A stretch of 64,000 nt of DNA, from NCBI GenBank assembly GCA_015501585.1, contig JADNRY010000028.1:62001-126000 (forward strand). The letters are read 5' to 3'. The notes under the pieces were generated by a model. The model saw only the letters and a list, made by a program, of their open reading frames with translations. It was not told the origin of the DNA and did not search any database. A program made the translations under genes and the position numbers. This DNA comes from Rhodocollybia butyracea (taxonomy: Eukaryota > Basidiomycota > Agaricomycetes > Agaricales > Omphalotaceae). Shown piece after piece: positions 10,481 through 23,643 of the stretch. Position 1 is the stretch's first letter; every line of letters begins with the position of its first letter.

Positions 10481-12238
10481 ATGCCTGCTCACTCAGAGTT
10501 ATTTGCTCATACAAGTGGTCGTTGGCTCTGCAATGAAGAGATCTGTAAGTCAGGTCCCTATTGGATATGGTGTACATCCTCTAACCTCCCCGTAGTCAAA
10601 AAATTGACCTATAGGCGCTTCAATGTTGAAGCTATGGAAAAAATAGCCTGTGCTACGCTTGACGCTCAGCGCTGCACCAAGTGGGAGAAGGTTGGAGAAG
10701 GTTGTAGTTCCCGCTCTGACTGTTTTTCGCCACTAATGTTTTGGACAGGTTCGTTCAACAAGGTTTTCTTACTCACTTTCGACAACGACAGAAAAGCCGG
10801 CCTAAGAATCCCTAACCAGTTAGTGGGCAACGTCGAATCCACTACAGCGAGTGAAGTCGCCACCATGGAGTACGCTCTTTATAGGCACGAATCGTGCCCA
10901 ACCTTGATCAAGCCTCCGAAAGTCCTCCGGTGGGAGAGCTCCTCCCAAAATCCTACTGAAACGCCTTTCATTCTCCATGAATATATCGAGGGTGTGACTC
11001 TTTCCTCTCGATGGCGTTCAATTGAGGGTGATAGCGCTGGACGTGCGTTAATTGGAGTATTCTGGGCTGAGATGACTTTGACGTATGATTCGTTCGCTAA
11101 ACATGGTTCTCTATATTTCAGAGACCCATCTGACAAGCACGAAAGTCTCTATGCTGGCGACAAACATGATGAGCTCTCTGAATTCTCTCGCAGGTACAAG
11201 ATCGGTCCAACAGCGGACCCTCTTTGGTGGCGTGGTGCCTACGGAGCACTAGATACTAACCGAGGACCTTGTAAGTTTTGTAAACTGATGGGGACTCGAC
11301 CAGACACATCTCTTCTAGGGCCCGACATGAAAACCATGATAAAGAGTGCTATCGATCTTCAGCTCATGGCGCTGACAGACATTGCGGTCCTTCAGAACCC
11401 ATATAATCACAACACAACGAAATCTGATATCCCAGTCCTTCATCGCTTACTGGATATGTGCACTTCCCTACTTGACTTTATCACTCCTGAAGCACCTCTG
11501 GTTGCATGCCCTACACTCAACCACCCGGATCTCTCGTTCAATAACTTTATAGTCCCACCAGATGGATTGTCTATGCCTCACGGGCTAGTGGACTGGCAGG
11601 GTGCCTCTATCCAACCCTATATCAACTGCGTTGGAATGCCGAATGATGTGGCATACGACGAATCATACTTCAAACTGCCTGCGAACCGCGAGGATGATGT
11701 TCCATGGCCAGTCAACTTTGACAGCATGCCGCCTGACGAGCAAGAATTCGTTACTCTCCATCGCCGCCTGGCTCTTCGTCATAAGAGCTATATCAATCTT
11801 ACTCAACGGTTTATGCCGGACAGATTTTCGCTTTGGGCTCTACCGCATGCTTCTGCGCTGACGAATTTGACCCAAGACATCTTGCGCTGCATTGCAGATG
11901 GGCCACAGCCACTACGCGAGAATCTCCTTCTTTTCAAAAACAACTGGGAGTATGTTTTGAAGCTATCAAGCATGGAAACAGGTTTACCATGCCCTATTGA
12001 TTTCTCAGAGGCGGAGGAGGTTGATATCCAACAGAAAAAGGAGAAGCGGGATGCCTATGACCGTAATGTGGCCATATTGCTCGAGGACATTAACTGTGCG
12101 GAGGACGGTTGGGTCCGTAACGAGCGGTATGAACAAGCTCGGACGAGGATGGAGGAGCTGAGAGAAGAGTGGAACGAGGAAAAAATGGGAGGCCCGTTTC
12201 CTTTATACGAAGGTGCTTGGTCTTCAAATCTTGTGTGA
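10481..12238 (+). CDS. APH/AIM9-like phosphotransferase-fold protein
   Basis: Exons 10481-10544, 10596-10700 and 10749-12238 (introns of 51 and 48 bp) join to 1659 nt, 552 aa. The first ATG that gives the usual N-terminus (ELFAHTSGRWLCNEE) was chosen; an upstream ATG at 10358 is open but lacks family sequence. The joined first introns yield YRRFNVEAMEKIA and VGEGSFNKVFLLTF, the glycine-rich nucleotide loop. ASEVATMEY follows. The catalytic loop is LNHPDLSFNNFIV (HxDxxxNN), and GLVDWQGA carries the metal-binding aspartate. This arrangement is typical of fungal aminoglycoside-phosphotransferase-family proteins related to yeast Aim9 (altered inheritance of mitochondria). The catalytic residues look intact, so it may be a working kinase-fold enzyme; its substrate is unknown. 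A charged C-terminal helix (about residues 500-540) looks coiled. It has no functional partner among its neighbours. Confidence 0.85.
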   Translation: MPAHSELFAHTSGRWLCNEEICKSGPYWIWCTSSNLPVVKKLTYRRFNVEAMEKIACATLDAQRCTKWEKVGEGCSSRSDCFSPLMFWTGSFNKVFLLTFDNDRKAGLRIPNQLVGNVESTTASEVATMEYALYRHESCPTLIKPPKVLRWESSSQNPTETPFILHEYIEGVTLSSRWRSIEGDSAGRALIGVFWAEMTLTYDSFAKHGSLYFRDPSDKHESLYAGDKHDELSEFSRRYKIGPTADPLWWRGAYGALDTNRGPCKFCKLMGTRPDTSLLGPDMKTMIKSAIDLQLMALTDIAVLQNPYNHNTTKSDIPVLHRLLDMCTSLLDFITPEAPLVACPTLNHPDLSFNNFIVPPDGLSMPHGLVDWQGASIQPYINCVGMPNDVAYDESYFKLPANREDDVPWPVNFDSMPPDEQEFVTLHRRLALRHKSYINLTQRFMPDRFSLWALPHASALTNLTQDILRCIADGPQPLRENLLLFKNNWEYVLKLSSMETGLPCPIDFSEAEEVDIQQKKEKRDAYDRNVAILLEDINCAEDGWVRNERYEQARTRMEELREEWNEEKMGGPFPLYEGAWSSNLV

Positions 12239-14281
12239 AGCAGAAGATTTTTGCCACACTATAAAAATTTGTATCTTCGATGATATACTTAGACATTATT
12301 TTGACTCTCACAAGCCATACTTTTTCTCAGCGAATCTTTGACCAAGGTTTGTGCACAACTCGAAGTTTGAGATGCTTCGTGTAAGCTTCACCGTTGGGCC
12401 GCTGGATGAGGATGTCGTACTTGTTTTGAACAGTCCGGTATATGTGGCATCTACATTATCAAGTAAGTAACGGCCATAACGGCCAAATACCTTGTACACC
12501 AGCAGGGTATTGATAGATTGGCGCGCAACGCATCGTCGATGGCCGTCCTGCCACGGACAACAAAGACCATAGTTGGCCAGCTGATGAGTCCAAAGACCAA
12601 GAAAAATACAAAGTGCGCATTAATTAGGGCAAGAAAGCTGGTTAATGATCCGACTGTAGTAAATGGTCATTGGTACCATGTTTTGAACCTTCAAATCAGA
12701 ATCCAAAATTTAGCTGGGGACTGAATCTAATCTGTAAACGGGGAAGGGGATTTAGCGCCGATGGGCAAAAAACTACGTTAACGTTCAGTGTTTGTATGTT
12801 ATTTAGCTTGAAGGCAGTGGAAGGAGATCCAAGAAGCCGAAGTCCGATTTGGTGCACGCACATCAATGCTGGATACAAAGAGCATTCTCATCCTTGCGAT
12901 CTTCAAATCTTCGGGGACTCGAAAGGATAATGGCAATGCTTGGGCCATGACAACGGATCCAGCCCCCTATAGCCCTGTGATATGTCTTTCCTTGAAAACT
13001 ATCACTGGCAGTGTATCAGATTTGGGTACGCTGGTAGCCTAAGCTTAGATGAAACTTGGATTAAGGAAAAAACCAACCAAAATTCATCAAGGGGTAACCA
13101 TGAGGCAGGCCGGAGGATTTCGTACGTACTGATTTCTGACTTGTTTGGTTAGTACACAGGGGAATTCAAGAGCCTGAAGAGCATGAGAGGAAATTTGACA
13201 TGGCTTGCAGTTTATGCTTGTCCTCGAGGTTAAGAGGATATGTGCAACTGAAAAAAGGATACATCGTGCATATCCACTCGTAAGCTTCCAGTCAAGATTG
13301 CGTGAACAGATAAGTGGACGAACGAAACAACATATCAGCGAAATGTAGTCATTTCGCCTGTGGTAACCGTCCCGCTCAAAGTCCTCCAGCGGCTTTACAC
13401 CGAACAAAGTTGGAACATTTTTTTGGGCTATACCGTTAGTGAATACACAGTAGAACCAGAGTGGAGCGAAAGTCACGTCTTACGTTGATTTCACTGTATC
13501 TTGACCTAGATGAGACTCCACACCTGGAAACAGCCTCTACAGAGAAGACGCGCATGTACTTGCCTGTGCTGTCTACCCCTAAGTAATCGTGTACGAACGA
13601 AGCAACTGGCTTCTTAAACCCGGGGTGAGGAAATGTATATTCTTGTTTTCTAGTATCGGGGTCAAAGCCCCGTACCATCACTCTATGTTTAGATACGAGG
13701 CCGCACGACATAGAAAGAAGGGCTGCCTGACGTCGACGTAGCAATGTTTGGGCTGATCGGTAACGACTGAAAAAATCAAAAACTCGTCACAGGAAATAAC
13801 CTCTTCCGCGTTAATGTTGATAAGATATCAAATTCTGGTACTTGGTGGGGATGATTTATCGGGGTTTGGAGTGACTTCCAGGGAATTTGAGCGCGAGGTT
13901 TTGAGCTTTGAGTGCCATTTGAATCCATCTACGAACGAGCAGAAAACGGAACGAGCAGAACGACTGGAACAAGTTCGGTTTGTGAGCAGAGATTTTTGCA
14001 GTTGAGTTCAAAGAATTGCATTTTCCTGTGTTGGGACAAATGATAGGTTGTAAGAAATGTTTGAGTATCATAGAGTAATTAGTAGGATGAGAGAACGTGG
14101 CCGAGTTTAGCTAACTTTATGACCAAATTTGTTTTGGTCCGAAATCATCTTGGCGCCATTTCTCCTCACTCTTTGACCTCATCTTCATCGACTCCGACAC
14201 TTGGCCTTGTCGCAGTGTCTCTTTGTGCTCGTCGACAAAGGAAGTTAGCCTTTATAATATCGACGCAGGACGTCTCCTGTG
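12239..14281. other. 2-kb spacer upstream of chitin synthase
   Basis: No supported gene. Two overlapping minus-strand ORFs (13087-13476 and 13436-13744) are open for about 100-130 codons but have no recognisable motif and no obvious splice join, so I leave them unannotated. The chitin synthase core promoter is probably near the TATAAT-like stretch at about 14251-14257. Confidence 0.4.
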
Positions 14282-17200
14282 ATGGATTTTCCTGAACGTC
14301 GTCCTCCTCGTGCTCCACGGCCGCCTAGCCAACAACCCCTACAACAGCCAGTATCATATTCCGACCAAGATTACTCTACTCATCCTCATGCACTTCACGA
14401 TGGCTCTCGCGGAGTTTCTTTCCAAACTATAGAACGTGGAGACAGACAGGGTCAAGTGGATGCTCAGCGCCAAAGAGCTTTGTACCAGACTCAGCTTTCG
14501 CCTGGCCTCGAAGATGTGGAATATGGTGGTCTAGACCCAGCAAAAGTTGGCAGAAAGAAGAGTTTAGTTAGGCCTGATCGTGAAAAGATTGAACCTGGTC
14601 ATCGTCAATGGCATTACAGAACACATGTTGCTCAGGCGGAACACGATGGCGCTCAAGTCGGCGTACAACCTTCCAGTGCGTGTTAAGAATCTTTTGTTCA
14701 ATTTCTCGATGTTGATTTCAACTTGAAAAGCTACCGGAAATTATCCTCAGGGTCTTAGACGAGGAAAATCTATTTTAGCTCGAGAAGAAGATACCGCCGC
14801 TGCAGAGTCCGGTCTTGCGCTGTTCAAACGAGGAAATACACTCAGACGACGAAAGACAGCATCTTCGACTCAAATTCCTCTGCACGATAATCCCGAGACT
14901 AAGAATCGGAGTTGTTTGGGTGACTTTGCCCCTGGACCTAAGGGTCCTTGGATGGTGTATTGCTATTTCTTGACTATTCTGGTTCCACCGTTTCTGTTAA
15001 GAGCATGTGGTATGTGGCTGAATTTTTTTTCCCCTTGTCCGATGTTTACGACACTCGGCTCTAGGAATACGCACTCCGGAGCAGCAGCGTGCCTGGCGAG
15101 AGAAAATGGGTCTGATGAGTATTATCCTTTCGCTCATGGCCGGCGTCGGCTTCATCACTTTCGGTTTTACCGAAGTAGTGTGTGGAACTCCTGCCAACAG
15201 ATTTCACGGAGGCGCCATCGGTGACGAGTTTATCGGGACTTCATCAGTTACAATCAACGGATTCGACTACGACTTTTCCAACTTTAAGCATCCCGCAGCA
15301 GGCTCGACGTTCAACGGAAGCACCAATCCCTTGATCACAGGAAACTGGAATCTTGGAGGAAACGACGCCTCTTTCTTGTTCCAAAACGTCAACAAGAACT
15401 GCCTCGGTCTCATCACTCGAGCTGCTAACTCAACAATAACGGGCACTGGCGATAATCTCGACTGGTACTTTCCTTGTAATGTCAGAAACCAATATGGATC
15501 TAACGGTCCTAATTCAACCGGATCCGACTCGGCCACAAATTGTCATGTGCCGGCGATTGCTCGCACTGATTTCAGTCAAATGAAGGTTGAGGGTGAAGTT
15601 TGGTACAGCTGGGACGATGTTCATTCGGGCAACCGGAGTTTGGCTGTTTACGAAGAGTGCGTCTCGCCAGTCGATAGCCCTACGTTTTACTGATTCCCTC
15701 TTAGCAAAGTTCTTGACCTCGAGCTGCTGAACTGGCTCAGTACGAGCGAGGTCAACTATCCACCTTTATTCGATGATTTGAGACAAAACACCGATGGCCT
15801 GTACAACGGCAACGACCTTACGATGCTCTTCTACCGGTCAAACCAAAGGAAGGTCGGGGCATGTCTCGCGGATGTGATAATGGTTGGCTTCGTCGACAGC
15901 TCGAGCATTGGCTGCTTGGCTTCAGATGTTGTTCTCTATCTTTCCCTGATCTTCATCATTGGTGTCGTCGCAATCCGTTTCGGAATGGCGCTTCTATTCT
16001 CCTGGTTCTACTCGTGGCGAATCGGCAACTTTCCCCGCGAAACCTACGAGCAGCGAATGCAGCGTGCAGAGCAAATCGAAAACTGGACGAACGATATATA
16101 CCGACCCGCTCCCAGTGAATTACGCCCCAACGTCAATAAGAACGGTTTAAAACCCGGGAATAAATCAAGGAAATCTTTCCTGCCCAGTACTTCCCGATTT
16201 ACCCCCACTGATAATCTGATAATGAGCGGCAGACCGTCGACAGCTTATGGGATGCTCGATTCTTCCTCGTCCAAGGGTTGGAAGACTTCGGTGTATGCTC
16301 CTTCGCTCAAGAAGGGCACACCACCGGAATCGCCCGGCTACAGACAGTCGAAGAGTATGGCCTCTTTCCACGATGGCTTTGCGCGAGGAAGCTTTGTCGA
16401 CAGTCCTTGTCCTTTCCCTCTCAATAACGTCGTGCCTCAGCCCCCTCCAGACTACGAGCCTTTCAATTTCCCTCTCGCTCATACCATCGCCCTCGTCACA
16501 GCATATTCCGAATCCGTAGAGGGTTTGAGAACCACTTTGGACTCGTTGGCGACTACCGATTATCCCAACAGCCACAAGTTCATCTTGGTCATCGCTGATG
16601 GTATGGTCAAGGGTGCCGGGAACGACTTGACGACTCCAGATATCTGTTTGACGATGATGACGGACTTTATCATCCCTCCCCAAGAGGTCGAACCTCATTC
16701 GTATGTTGCCATCGCCGACGGTCACAAGAGGCACAACATGGCAAAGGTCTATGCTGGATTCTACAAGTACGACGATGCTACTACTGAAAGGTCGAAACAG
16801 CAACGCGTACCAATCGTCCTCGTCGCCAAGTGCGGTAACCCACTCGAGGCCAACGACGCCAAACCAGGAAATCGAGGAAAACGTGACAGTCAAATCGTGC
16901 TCATGGCCTTTTTGCAGAAAGTCATGTTTGACGAGCGGATGACGACTTTCGAGTACGAGTTTTTCAATTCGATATGGCGAGTGACGGGAGTTAGTCCGGA
17001 TCGCTATGAGCTCGTGCTGTGTGTCGATGCGGATACCAAGGTTTTCCCTGATTCTTTGACGAGGATGGTTAGCTGTATGGTGCATGACGAGGAGATCATG
17101 GGGCTTTGTGGTGAGACGAAGATTGCAAACAAGGCGGAGACTTGGGTCACTATGATGCAAGGTTCGTTTTCTGTATGTGTTTCCAAGTTGTCGTTCGTGC

Positions 17201-18868
17201 TGACGTTGTTTTTCAGTATTCGAGTACTACATCTCTCACCACATGACGAAAGCTTTCGAGTCCATGTTTGGAGGTGTAACTTGTTTGCCTGGTTGTTTCA
17301 GCATGTACAGGATCAAAGCGCCGAAAGGCGACTCTGGTTACTGGGTTCCGGTTCTAGCCAATCCTGATATCGTCGAGCACTACTCTGAGAACGTCGTCGA
17401 CACCCTTCACAAGAAGAATCTTTTACTACTCGGAGAGGATCGTTATCTGACCACGCTTTTACTCAAAACATTCCCTAAGCGAAAGAATATATTCTGTCCG
17501 CAAGCCGTTTGCAAAACCGTTGTTCCTGACACTTTCCGTGTCCTGCTTTCACAGCGTCGTCGATGGATCAATTCTACTGTCCACAATCTGGCAGAATTGA
17601 TCATGGTCCGAGACTTGTGTGGAACGTTCTGTTTCTCCATGCAATTTGTCGTTGGTATGGATCTGGCGGGTACATTGGTGCTCCCTGCAGCTATCAGTTT
17701 CACGTTATATCTTATCATCGTGTCCATCATCCCCGGCGGTTCCAATACTACAATTCCCTTGATTCTCCTGGCTATCATTCTCGGGCTTCCAGGTATTCTC
17801 ATTGTTATCACCTCAAGGAAGGTCGCGTATATTGGATGGATGCTGGTTTACCTCGTCACGTTGCCCATCTGGAACGGTCTCCTCCCTGCGTATGCTTTCT
17901 GGCACTTTGACGACTTTTCGTGGGGTCAGACCCGTATGGTTTCTGGAGACAAGGCGGGTGATAGTCATGGTGATAAGGAGGGAGAGTTTGATTCGACGCA
18001 TATTGTTATGAAGAAGTGGGCCGAGTTTGAACGTGAGCGTAGATGGAAGAGCGGAACGCAATCGAGGGATTCGAATTTCTATGACACTAAAAAGTACGTT
18101 TCTCCCACTTTTCTTTCCTCTACCGCATTGTTCATATTTTGCGCCGACAGCAATCGATACTCTCTTACAACCGACTCTGATACCTTCCACCCGCCATCCA
18201 ACAATGGATTCGATTCCAGCACCATCGAGTCGTCAACCTACGCTACGCCACGCCAGCGCCACGACAGTAATGCGCTTTTGATGCTCCCTGCCCCTCTAGC
18301 TGTCAATCGTCAACCCATGTCGTCAGCCTCGTCGGTCGCCGCTCCACGGTCCAGCGAGGACCACCACTCTGACAACTCCTCCACCAACCTGCGTCTGGTT
18401 CCGAGCTTCCAGTCGTCTGACCACGAACTTACGCCACCTGCTCCTGCTCCAACGCCGTCACGCTATTCCTCTCCAGGCGGAGGCCCTCGTTCGATGTCGA
18501 CAGAGTCGCCTCAGCCCCGTCCAGCAAGCAGGAATCCGCCTCCAAACGACGCGTTCAATCCCTTTGCCACGGCTTCGCCGGTATCTTCGTCTTCGGAGCA
18601 TACGTATACCGCAGAGCCCGAGGACATGTTCTATCCCGGCCCTTCGCCTGTTGGCGGTGGCCGCGCGGGCGGACGGACGTTATCTGGTGTGCAGCTGACT
18701 GACGGTGGGCCTGTTCCTGGGCCGGATGGTGTACGTCGGGTGGCGCGTCCTTCGGGTAGACGGCCGCCGTCGCAGAATAGATACTCGAGGAGCTCGACGG
18801 CGTTCAATTTACCGCCTGGTGCTGCGCCGCCGCAACCGAACTACGGTGGCCCGACGGGGTTCAATTAA
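14282..18868 (+). CDS. chitin synthase, class IV-type (Chs3-like)
   Basis: Polymerises UDP-N-acetylglucosamine into cell-wall chitin at the plasma membrane. Exons are 14282-14675, 14731-15009, 15065-15656, 15705-17161, 17217-18093 and 18151-18868, with five introns of 48-57 bp. They join to 4317 nt, 1438 aa, without stops. The N-terminal region has [18 protein letters not shown], conserved in this class, then a first membrane pair ([17 protein letters not shown] and the segment after REKMG). An extracellular stretch follows, starting [11 protein letters not shown]. The GT2 core has the metal-binding CVDADTK (about residue 863), LGEDRYLT (about 981) and QRRRW (about 1020), so all catalytic signatures are present. 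A cluster of C-terminal membrane helices follows. The last 300 residues are Ser/Pro-rich and disordered. There is no myosin motor domain, which argues against class V/VII. The 14676 donor could be one of two nearby sites. Confidence 0.95.
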
Positions 18869-19449
18869 TGACACAGACCACAGACAGAGACAGACTCGAT
18901 ATCGTTGGACTTATTAGTTCCTACAACAAATCCGTAATTTGATTTTATTAGTTTTCAGTCTTTATTCTACAAGTTCTTTCTTTTTGTTTTTGTTTTTTGG
19001 TTTTGGTTTTGGCTTTTTTTTTTTTCTGCTGCACGTACGGACATAGATCTCTTCTCGCAACCATTTACTTATGAATTTTTCTCTTCCTTTTTCTTTTTTT
19101 TCCGATTCGAACACTCGGAACGCCGTTTTTTTTGGACTGTTTTGGAGAACTCGATTTTCCCTTCTTTTTTCACCTTTTTTTTCTTTTTCTAGTCTACCCT
19201 AGTCTAGTCTCTCTCAGCATGCTTATGATTCATATACCTCCCTCCCTCCGCACACGCAGTCACTACTTATTTCCAACAGTACCGTATATTGTAATGCCCC
19301 CTTCGAAAACGATGAAAATGAAAGATGTAACACCGAGTTATAATAGAGCAGTTACATACTACTTAGTTGGGATTTTTTCACACACTTTTGACTTCTGCGA
19401 AAACGTAAGGTTCGAGTATCAAGCGCCCAAAGCTTGTTCCCTCTCCACA
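18869..19449. other. T-rich 3' region of chitin synthase
   Basis: The stretch is dominated by T tracts and pyrimidine runs (about 18955-19200), consistent with 3' UTR and terminator sequence of the chitin synthase, then the promoter of the Whi2-like gene. No ORF is supported. Confidence 0.5.
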
Positions 19450-20761
19450 ATGGCGACCAACTCTTCGCCGATAACGCAAGTCTCGCAGACGCCGGCGCAT
19501 GTGAACCTCCACCAGCCGCAGCTCCTGACTCGGCTGCTGCTCGACCTGCGCGGAAAACGCTACGAGGTGGACCGCGAGACTATTATGAACCTGCCTGAAT
19601 CCGTGCTTTTGTGTTTATTCCCGAATGGGCTCGTGCTCAGCCGACAGAGCGCGGCGCTGGACGGCGCCGAAGACGATGAGGATGTTTACGCTGTCGATGT
19701 ACGTCTCCTAGACCAATTTTTTTTTTCAATGGAAAACGCATCATAACTAATAATTCTAACAATTCTAATAATTCTGATAATTCGTAGTTCGACCCCGACT
19801 GTTTCCAGTTCGTGCTCTCCTTCTTCCGCACGGCCTCTGAGACGTTCTACGGCACGGATACGTCCCCAGGCCTCTTCTCTTCACAGCAACACCTCCTCGA
19901 CGCTCCCGCCACCAACGACTTCACCAACACCAACCCGCCGTCTCAAAACCCTCTGATCAGCAAACAGGCTATTATCGTGCTTCGGGAGGAGCTCGAGTAC
20001 TTTTCTATCCCGCCGCGCGATGCGAGTGCGGCGGGTGGGGGCGACTTGAAGATGGATTTGAAGATGGATTTGAATGGCGTTGGGAAGGAGCAGCTGGGGA
20101 TGGGAGTGAGCATGGGGAAGATCAAGCAGCGGTGCGGGGACTATTTGATGGGGAAGAGGAGCATTTTCACGGCGCTGCAGAGGAATGTGAATAAGGAGAA
20201 TAACGTGGCGGAGCAGCATCTGATTGATATGCTTTGTATGAGGTGGGTTTCCTTTTCTTTTCTCTTTGTGTTTGAGTCTCTAATTCTATTTCATCTCGTT
20301 TTTCAGTGGCTTTGACCGGGAAGACGAATGGGGGTTCCGCGCGCTAGAGCCTTCGCGCTGCTGCATATCCTCAATAGCGCTGGTGTTGCTGAAAACGGGG
20401 ATTGTGCATCATGCCGGGGGCGGGGACACGAAGCCCGTCGAGGTTGATTATCAGCAGATGGCGACGGCGCAGAAGCTGTTGTTGTTCTGGAGGAAACCTG
20501 CGGTACGTCTCTTCTCTTTCGTTTCTCTCTGGTAGTTCCGTACCCGCCCCGTTTATCTCTGATTATGTGTTTTTTTTGGGATTTACAGAGAAAGTGCTGG
20601 TGGGACGGGTTGGATATCGAGTTACCGCCTGATGGGGAGGATGAGGGGAGGACTATCAAGTTGTGGTCGAGGAGAGTGTGGACGCTGGAACTTAGTTTGG
20701 TATGTTGTGACTATCGTTGTTGTTTGTGTGTACTATGCTCATTTCGTTGTTGCAGATTTAA
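19450..20761 (+). CDS. WHI2: Whi2-like stress/growth-arrest protein
   Basis: Exons 19450-19698, 19788-20242, 20307-20502, 20589-20699 and 20756-20761 join in frame to 338 aa. After LRGKRYEVDRETIMNLPESV comes a BTB/POZ-like fold segment with LFPNGLVLSRQ and FDPDCFQFVLSFFR. The later ALQRNVNKENNVAEQHLIDM and GFDREDEWGFRALEPSRC blocks and the C-terminal LWSRRVWTLELSL are characteristic of basidiomycete Whi2 homologues. Yeast Whi2 works with Psr1/Psr2 phosphatases in the general stress response and in restraining TORC1 on low amino acids; that role is inferred from the family. The last exon codes only for one residue and the stop. Exon 2 has an in-frame tandem KMDL repeat. A partial copy of exon 2 lies 4.2 kb downstream. 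Confidence 0.85.
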
Positions 20762-21166
20762 CCCACTTTTAACCCACTTTTACTCGGTGTTGTATCGTCT
20801 ATCGTCTATCGGACCGGACCTGATGTTTCTCATGCGTGCTATCATTTTCGTCGCTGTTTCAAATTTTCCCTCTCTCCTCTATCATCTTTCTCTTTCTCCC
20901 TTTCAACGTCTCTCTTCCTCTTCCTTTCAACGTCTCGCTCTCTTCACTCTGGCATCGGATACATACCCAGCTACATACTCGGTACTTTTTCAGCTTTCAC
21001 CTGTTAATTTATCCGTCCTCCCCGTTCTTCCTGCTCGCGATTGTGATACACGTTTTACCAGCAGTGTACTTCGGGAGCCTGAAGTAGAGCTTTGAGTATC
21101 CTTCAATTGGGGGTCAAAATTGACTTTGAGCTCTCGAGCTCTTGAGTGATGCACCCAAAAATATTG

Positions 21167-21228
21167 CAAAGTCAATTACTGTATTGAACTACTTGAGTCT
21201 TCTCATACACACAGAGCGCGTGTTGAAC
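21167..21228. repeat. duplicated Whi2 3' flank, copy 1
   Basis: The stretch with aagtcaattactgtattgaa and cagagcgcgtgttgaa recurs at 24854-24915 with small differences. Copy 1 lies between the Whi2 stop codon and the DUF6535 gene; copy 2 lies beyond that gene, next to a Whi2 exon-2 fragment. The rest of 20762-21350 holds T/C-rich Whi2 3' sequence and no gene. Confidence 0.75.
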
Positions 21229-21350
21229 GTTGGAAGAGAGTGAGATAGTGAATGTGACAGATGCTTGTTACATTCCGGCTGTCTTTAACACATTTAGTAC
21301 ACGTTACATTCGGGAGTTACTGTGACCTTTTAACTTTACTACACCCACCG

Positions 21351-23643
21351 ATGGAGCAATCTTCCAAGCAATCTTCCAACGCTTCATTTGACAATAACCA
21401 ACCTGGAACAAACTACTCAGATGAGATGCTCACCCTCATGCGTAGTATACATTCCATGATGTGTGAGGAGCGTGAGGCATTGCAGCCCAGTTCAAAACCC
21501 ACCCATCCAGCTTCTGTGTTTGTAGCATCTCAGCTAACAAGCATTAATCAAGTGGATCCCCTGCTGGTTGCTCACATTCCATCCAAGAACTTGTCAGTTG
21601 AACCTCTGGACGTAATTGAGGATCATCTGATCCCAGCTTCTGCACCCACAGGTCATGGATCAAACTCTCCTGACCTATCAACTATATCTCATCCAGAAAG
21701 CGCGCCGAGGGAACCCCTGGTTGGGAACAGAGATTCTCAGAATACAATCATACCTTCCTTGCCCAATATCCAAATTGCACCAGAAACGGAACCTACACCT
21801 ACACAACAAGCTGAAGCTCACCCTGCTCTGGCACCCGATCCACCCGATAATGCTCTCCCCACCCAAGCATCTAATCCACCAGAGAAGAGGACAGAGCAAG
21901 GTACAAGGCAAGGTACCAAAAATGGACCTTTCAAGGTTCGTCGGTTTGGATTGAAAAAGGATCAAGCAACACGAGATCCTTTGGCAGGTATGTGAACATA
22001 AACTTTATTTTCAATGTTGTTGATCATTGAATGGTAGCAAACTACGATTATACGGTCAAATACCCGGAGGATGAACGTTATCACGAGCTGGACCCGGAAG
22101 CTCGCGTCTGGAGGGTCTATGGTGATGAAGCGAGCGCTTTCGACAATGATATGGTCGGGGAATTGGGTGATAGTCTTGATATCTTATTGGTCTTTGTGCG
22201 CTCCTTGGCACATCCCTTAACTAGTACTTACTGACACCTTTACAGGCAGGTCTTTTCTCTGCTGTCCTCACAACATTTGTGGCACAGACATCACAGTCAC
22301 TGTCTCAAGACTATACTCAGCTCTCTGCATCTTATCTCAGCGAGTTGACCATGCTGGTCCGTGCAAATGGAAACAATACTGCCATCTTGAACATTCCTCT
22401 CACCAGTACTGCCTTCTCTCCCGGCATCCTTGATTTATGGGTCAATGGTCTATGGTTTACAAGCCTTGTTATCTCACTCTCTGTTGCTCTCTTTGCAGTA
22501 CTTGCAAAGCAGTGGCTTCGTCAGTATTTGTCCTTTACCACTGGCACACCACACGAACAAGCATATATCCGGCAATTTCGCTTTGATGGACTGGAGAAAT
22601 GGCGGGTTCAGCCACTCATTGGAATACTTCCCACCTTCCTTCATCTCGCCCTGATACTATTCCTTGCTGGACTCACCATCTTTCTTATCCCTCTAAGCAC
22701 CACCATGGCATATATTGTTGGTGCTATCTCTGTGACTGTTGTTGTTCTTTACCTCACAGCAACCGTCCTTCCACTATTTGCCATTCAGTGTTCTTACAGA
22801 ACAACCCTTACACATCTCCTTTACTCAAGGGCTCTTTATGGACTCTTTCGGGTAATATATGCCCTGATTATCTCTGCCTACAACTGGGTATGGAACAAGG
22901 TACGGAAACGACCCGCAGACCCAGAAATTCTATATTACTGGTGGCTAGACCCGGACATTGGCAACACTTTGAAAGAAGGGGAACGTTTCATAGCTTCCCA
23001 CCACCAGAATCAGCGTATAGCTTCTCTTGCTTGGCTTCACCACTATACCTCCAATCCATCCGCAAAGAGTATTCTTTTTCTGTCATTAAGGGCATTACCA
23101 TCTAGGATGTCAAAAAAGGTGATAGAGATCACAAATTCACCTTCTGCATTTTCACAAATTTGTGAACATCTACACACCTCCACAAATTTAGATGAGTTGG
23201 AGGGCTGGTTTCGTGCAGGAATCCATTACATAAACATTGACAGGCAGTTTGATTTCGACCTCTCAAGGCAAGAGTTCAAGCGCCGGGGTATTGACTCCTA
23301 TATCTCAGACCTGATGTCAGACCACAACTGCAATATCAATTCTGCTCTTGCAGCATTGGCTTTTGGTCAATATCCAGTGAAATTCATTCATGCTGGAGAG
23401 CCTATAATGCTCACGCCTGAAACTGTCATAGGCTGGATCTTTGATACCTATGAGGAAGGTCTACCTGGCATCCCATGGCTTGTATGGGAACCACTTCTCC
23501 GAAGATCTAGCTATGACATAAAGGTATTGAGGGTGTTGAGTCAGTATATGTTTAACCCAAAGCCTGAAACTCGAGATCTTGTTATCTCTGAGCATGCACG
23601 TTTGACGGAGCTGCGCTCATTGACTCCACTTCCTAACTCTTAA
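21351..23643 (+). CDS. DUF6535 domain membrane protein
   Basis: Exons 21351-21987, 22038-22189 and 22246-23643 join to 2187 nt, 728 aa. The start at MEQSSK is conserved in the minus-strand paralogue. Residues 1-210 are low-complexity and Pro/Glu/Thr-rich and presumably cytosolic. KYPEDERYHELDPEARVW leads into the DUF6535 region with hydrophobic segments around AGLFSAVLTTFVA, LWFTSLVISLSVALFAVLA, FLHLALILFLAGLTIFLIPL and GAISVTVVVLYLTA. A soluble C-terminal half with tryptophan-rich blocks follows. The family is expanded in mushroom genomes; no molecular function is established. The gene stands between Whi2 and a duplicated Whi2 fragment, as if it arrived with or within a local duplication. 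Reading frame and splice sites are intact, so it is probably expressed. Confidence 0.9.

Noticed and set aside
11270..11302. 33-bp GTAAG...CCAG stretch as a third intron of the APH gene
   Set aside because: Too short for a spliceosomal intron compared with the 48-60 bp introns elsewhere, and the frame is open without removing it.
16165..17160. 331-aa minus-strand ORF
   Set aside because: Antisense to the catalytic exon of the chitin synthase; composition is that of a codon-bias shadow and there are no domain motifs.
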